A DNA stretch of 64,000 bases, taken from contig NZ_JAQSDA010000013.1 in NCBI RefSeq assembly GCF_029945685.1, positions 62,001 to 126,000 on the forward strand, in the 5' to 3' direction. The stretch is from Polaromonas sp. (lineage in GTDB: Bacteria; Pseudomonadota; Gammaproteobacteria; Burkholderiales; Burkholderiaceae_C). Position numbers and translations under genes: made by a program. Of this stretch, positions 62,391 through 64,000 are shown one piece after another (within the stretch, counting starts at the first letter, position 1; each line of letters starts with the position of its first letter). The notes under the pieces are model-generated. The model saw only the letters and a list, made by a program, of their open reading frames with translations, was not told where the DNA came from and made no database searches.

Positions 62391-64000
<1,610 letters not shown>

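Overview
The window is a dense, GC-rich stretch of bacterial chromosome with no prophage, plasmid or large insertion element. Gene content and order point to a betaproteobacterium of the order Burkholderiales, most likely family Comamonadaceae (Polaromonas/Rhodoferax-like). The grounds are the yqgE-ruvX-pyrR-pyrB-pyrC'-acyltransferase block, pilGHIJ-chpA, dusB-fis-purH, ccsA-like-PP0621-pilS-pilR-ampD, a paa cluster with a TetR-type palindrome, and a small intergenic repeat with 'GCTAT...ATAGC' and 'CAAGGGCTG' elements that I recall from that family. This placement is an inference.

Layout. 1-1.4 kb: end of a flavoprotein monooxygenase gene plus a DUF2783 gene. 1.5-7.8 kb: valS, a degenerate 2-hydroxyacid dehydrogenase, galU, a TusA-like protein, an exported Cys-repeat protein and a CsbD protein. 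8-10.8 kb: divergent genes for a ferric-iron type ABC transporter (permease and ATPase, no binding protein). 10.8-15.4 kb: a six-gene minus-strand operon for pyrimidine synthesis and its regulation, with several 4-bp overlaps. 15.5-17 kb: photolyase. 17-27.1 kb: the Pil-Chp chemotaxis-like system for type IV pili, and a rubredoxin too short for most gene finders. 27.2-32.5 kb: thiD-like, hemL, purH, fis, dusB. 32.7-42.8 kb: a YqaA-type membrane protein, a catalytically doubtful pseudouridine synthase, a MITE-like element, ychF, a 7TM-DISM protein with a broken GGDEF, a MOSC protein, a UbiH-family hydroxylase, dsbC and an M61 peptidase. 42.9-46.4 kb: phenylacetate degradation (paaK, paaI, paaG, divergent paaF). 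46.4-48.5 kb: tRNA-Met, an exported unknown, miaB. 48.5-55.7 kb: glrK, a QseG-like lipoprotein, glrR, then opgG-opgH. 55.8-62 kb: ffh, ccsA-like, PP0621, pilS, pilR, ampD. 62.4 kb to the end: 5' part of nrdA behind two NrdR boxes.

The most interesting signal is between glrR and opgG. Two perfect TGTC-N10-GACA boxes, a perfect IHF consensus and a strong -24/-12 (sigma-54) promoter lie in order within about 200 bp. The predicted transcription start falls on or within a base or two of the opgG start codon. TGTC-N10-GACA is the GlrR (QseF) target known from enterobacterial glmY/glmZ promoters, and the glrR gene lies immediately upstream. The simplest reading is that the GlrK/GlrR envelope-sensing system here drives osmoregulated periplasmic glucan synthesis (opgGH) directly through sigma-54, possibly from a leaderless mRNA. 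GalU, also in the window, makes the UDP-glucose that OpgH uses.

Other points of note are a 267-bp MITE-like element with perfect 22-bp terminal inverted repeats abutting the ychF stop, five copies of a hairpin repeat with changing stems, and several proteins that keep the fold but have lost catalytic residues (PyrC', the RsuA-type synthase, the dehydrogenase, the GGDEF protein).
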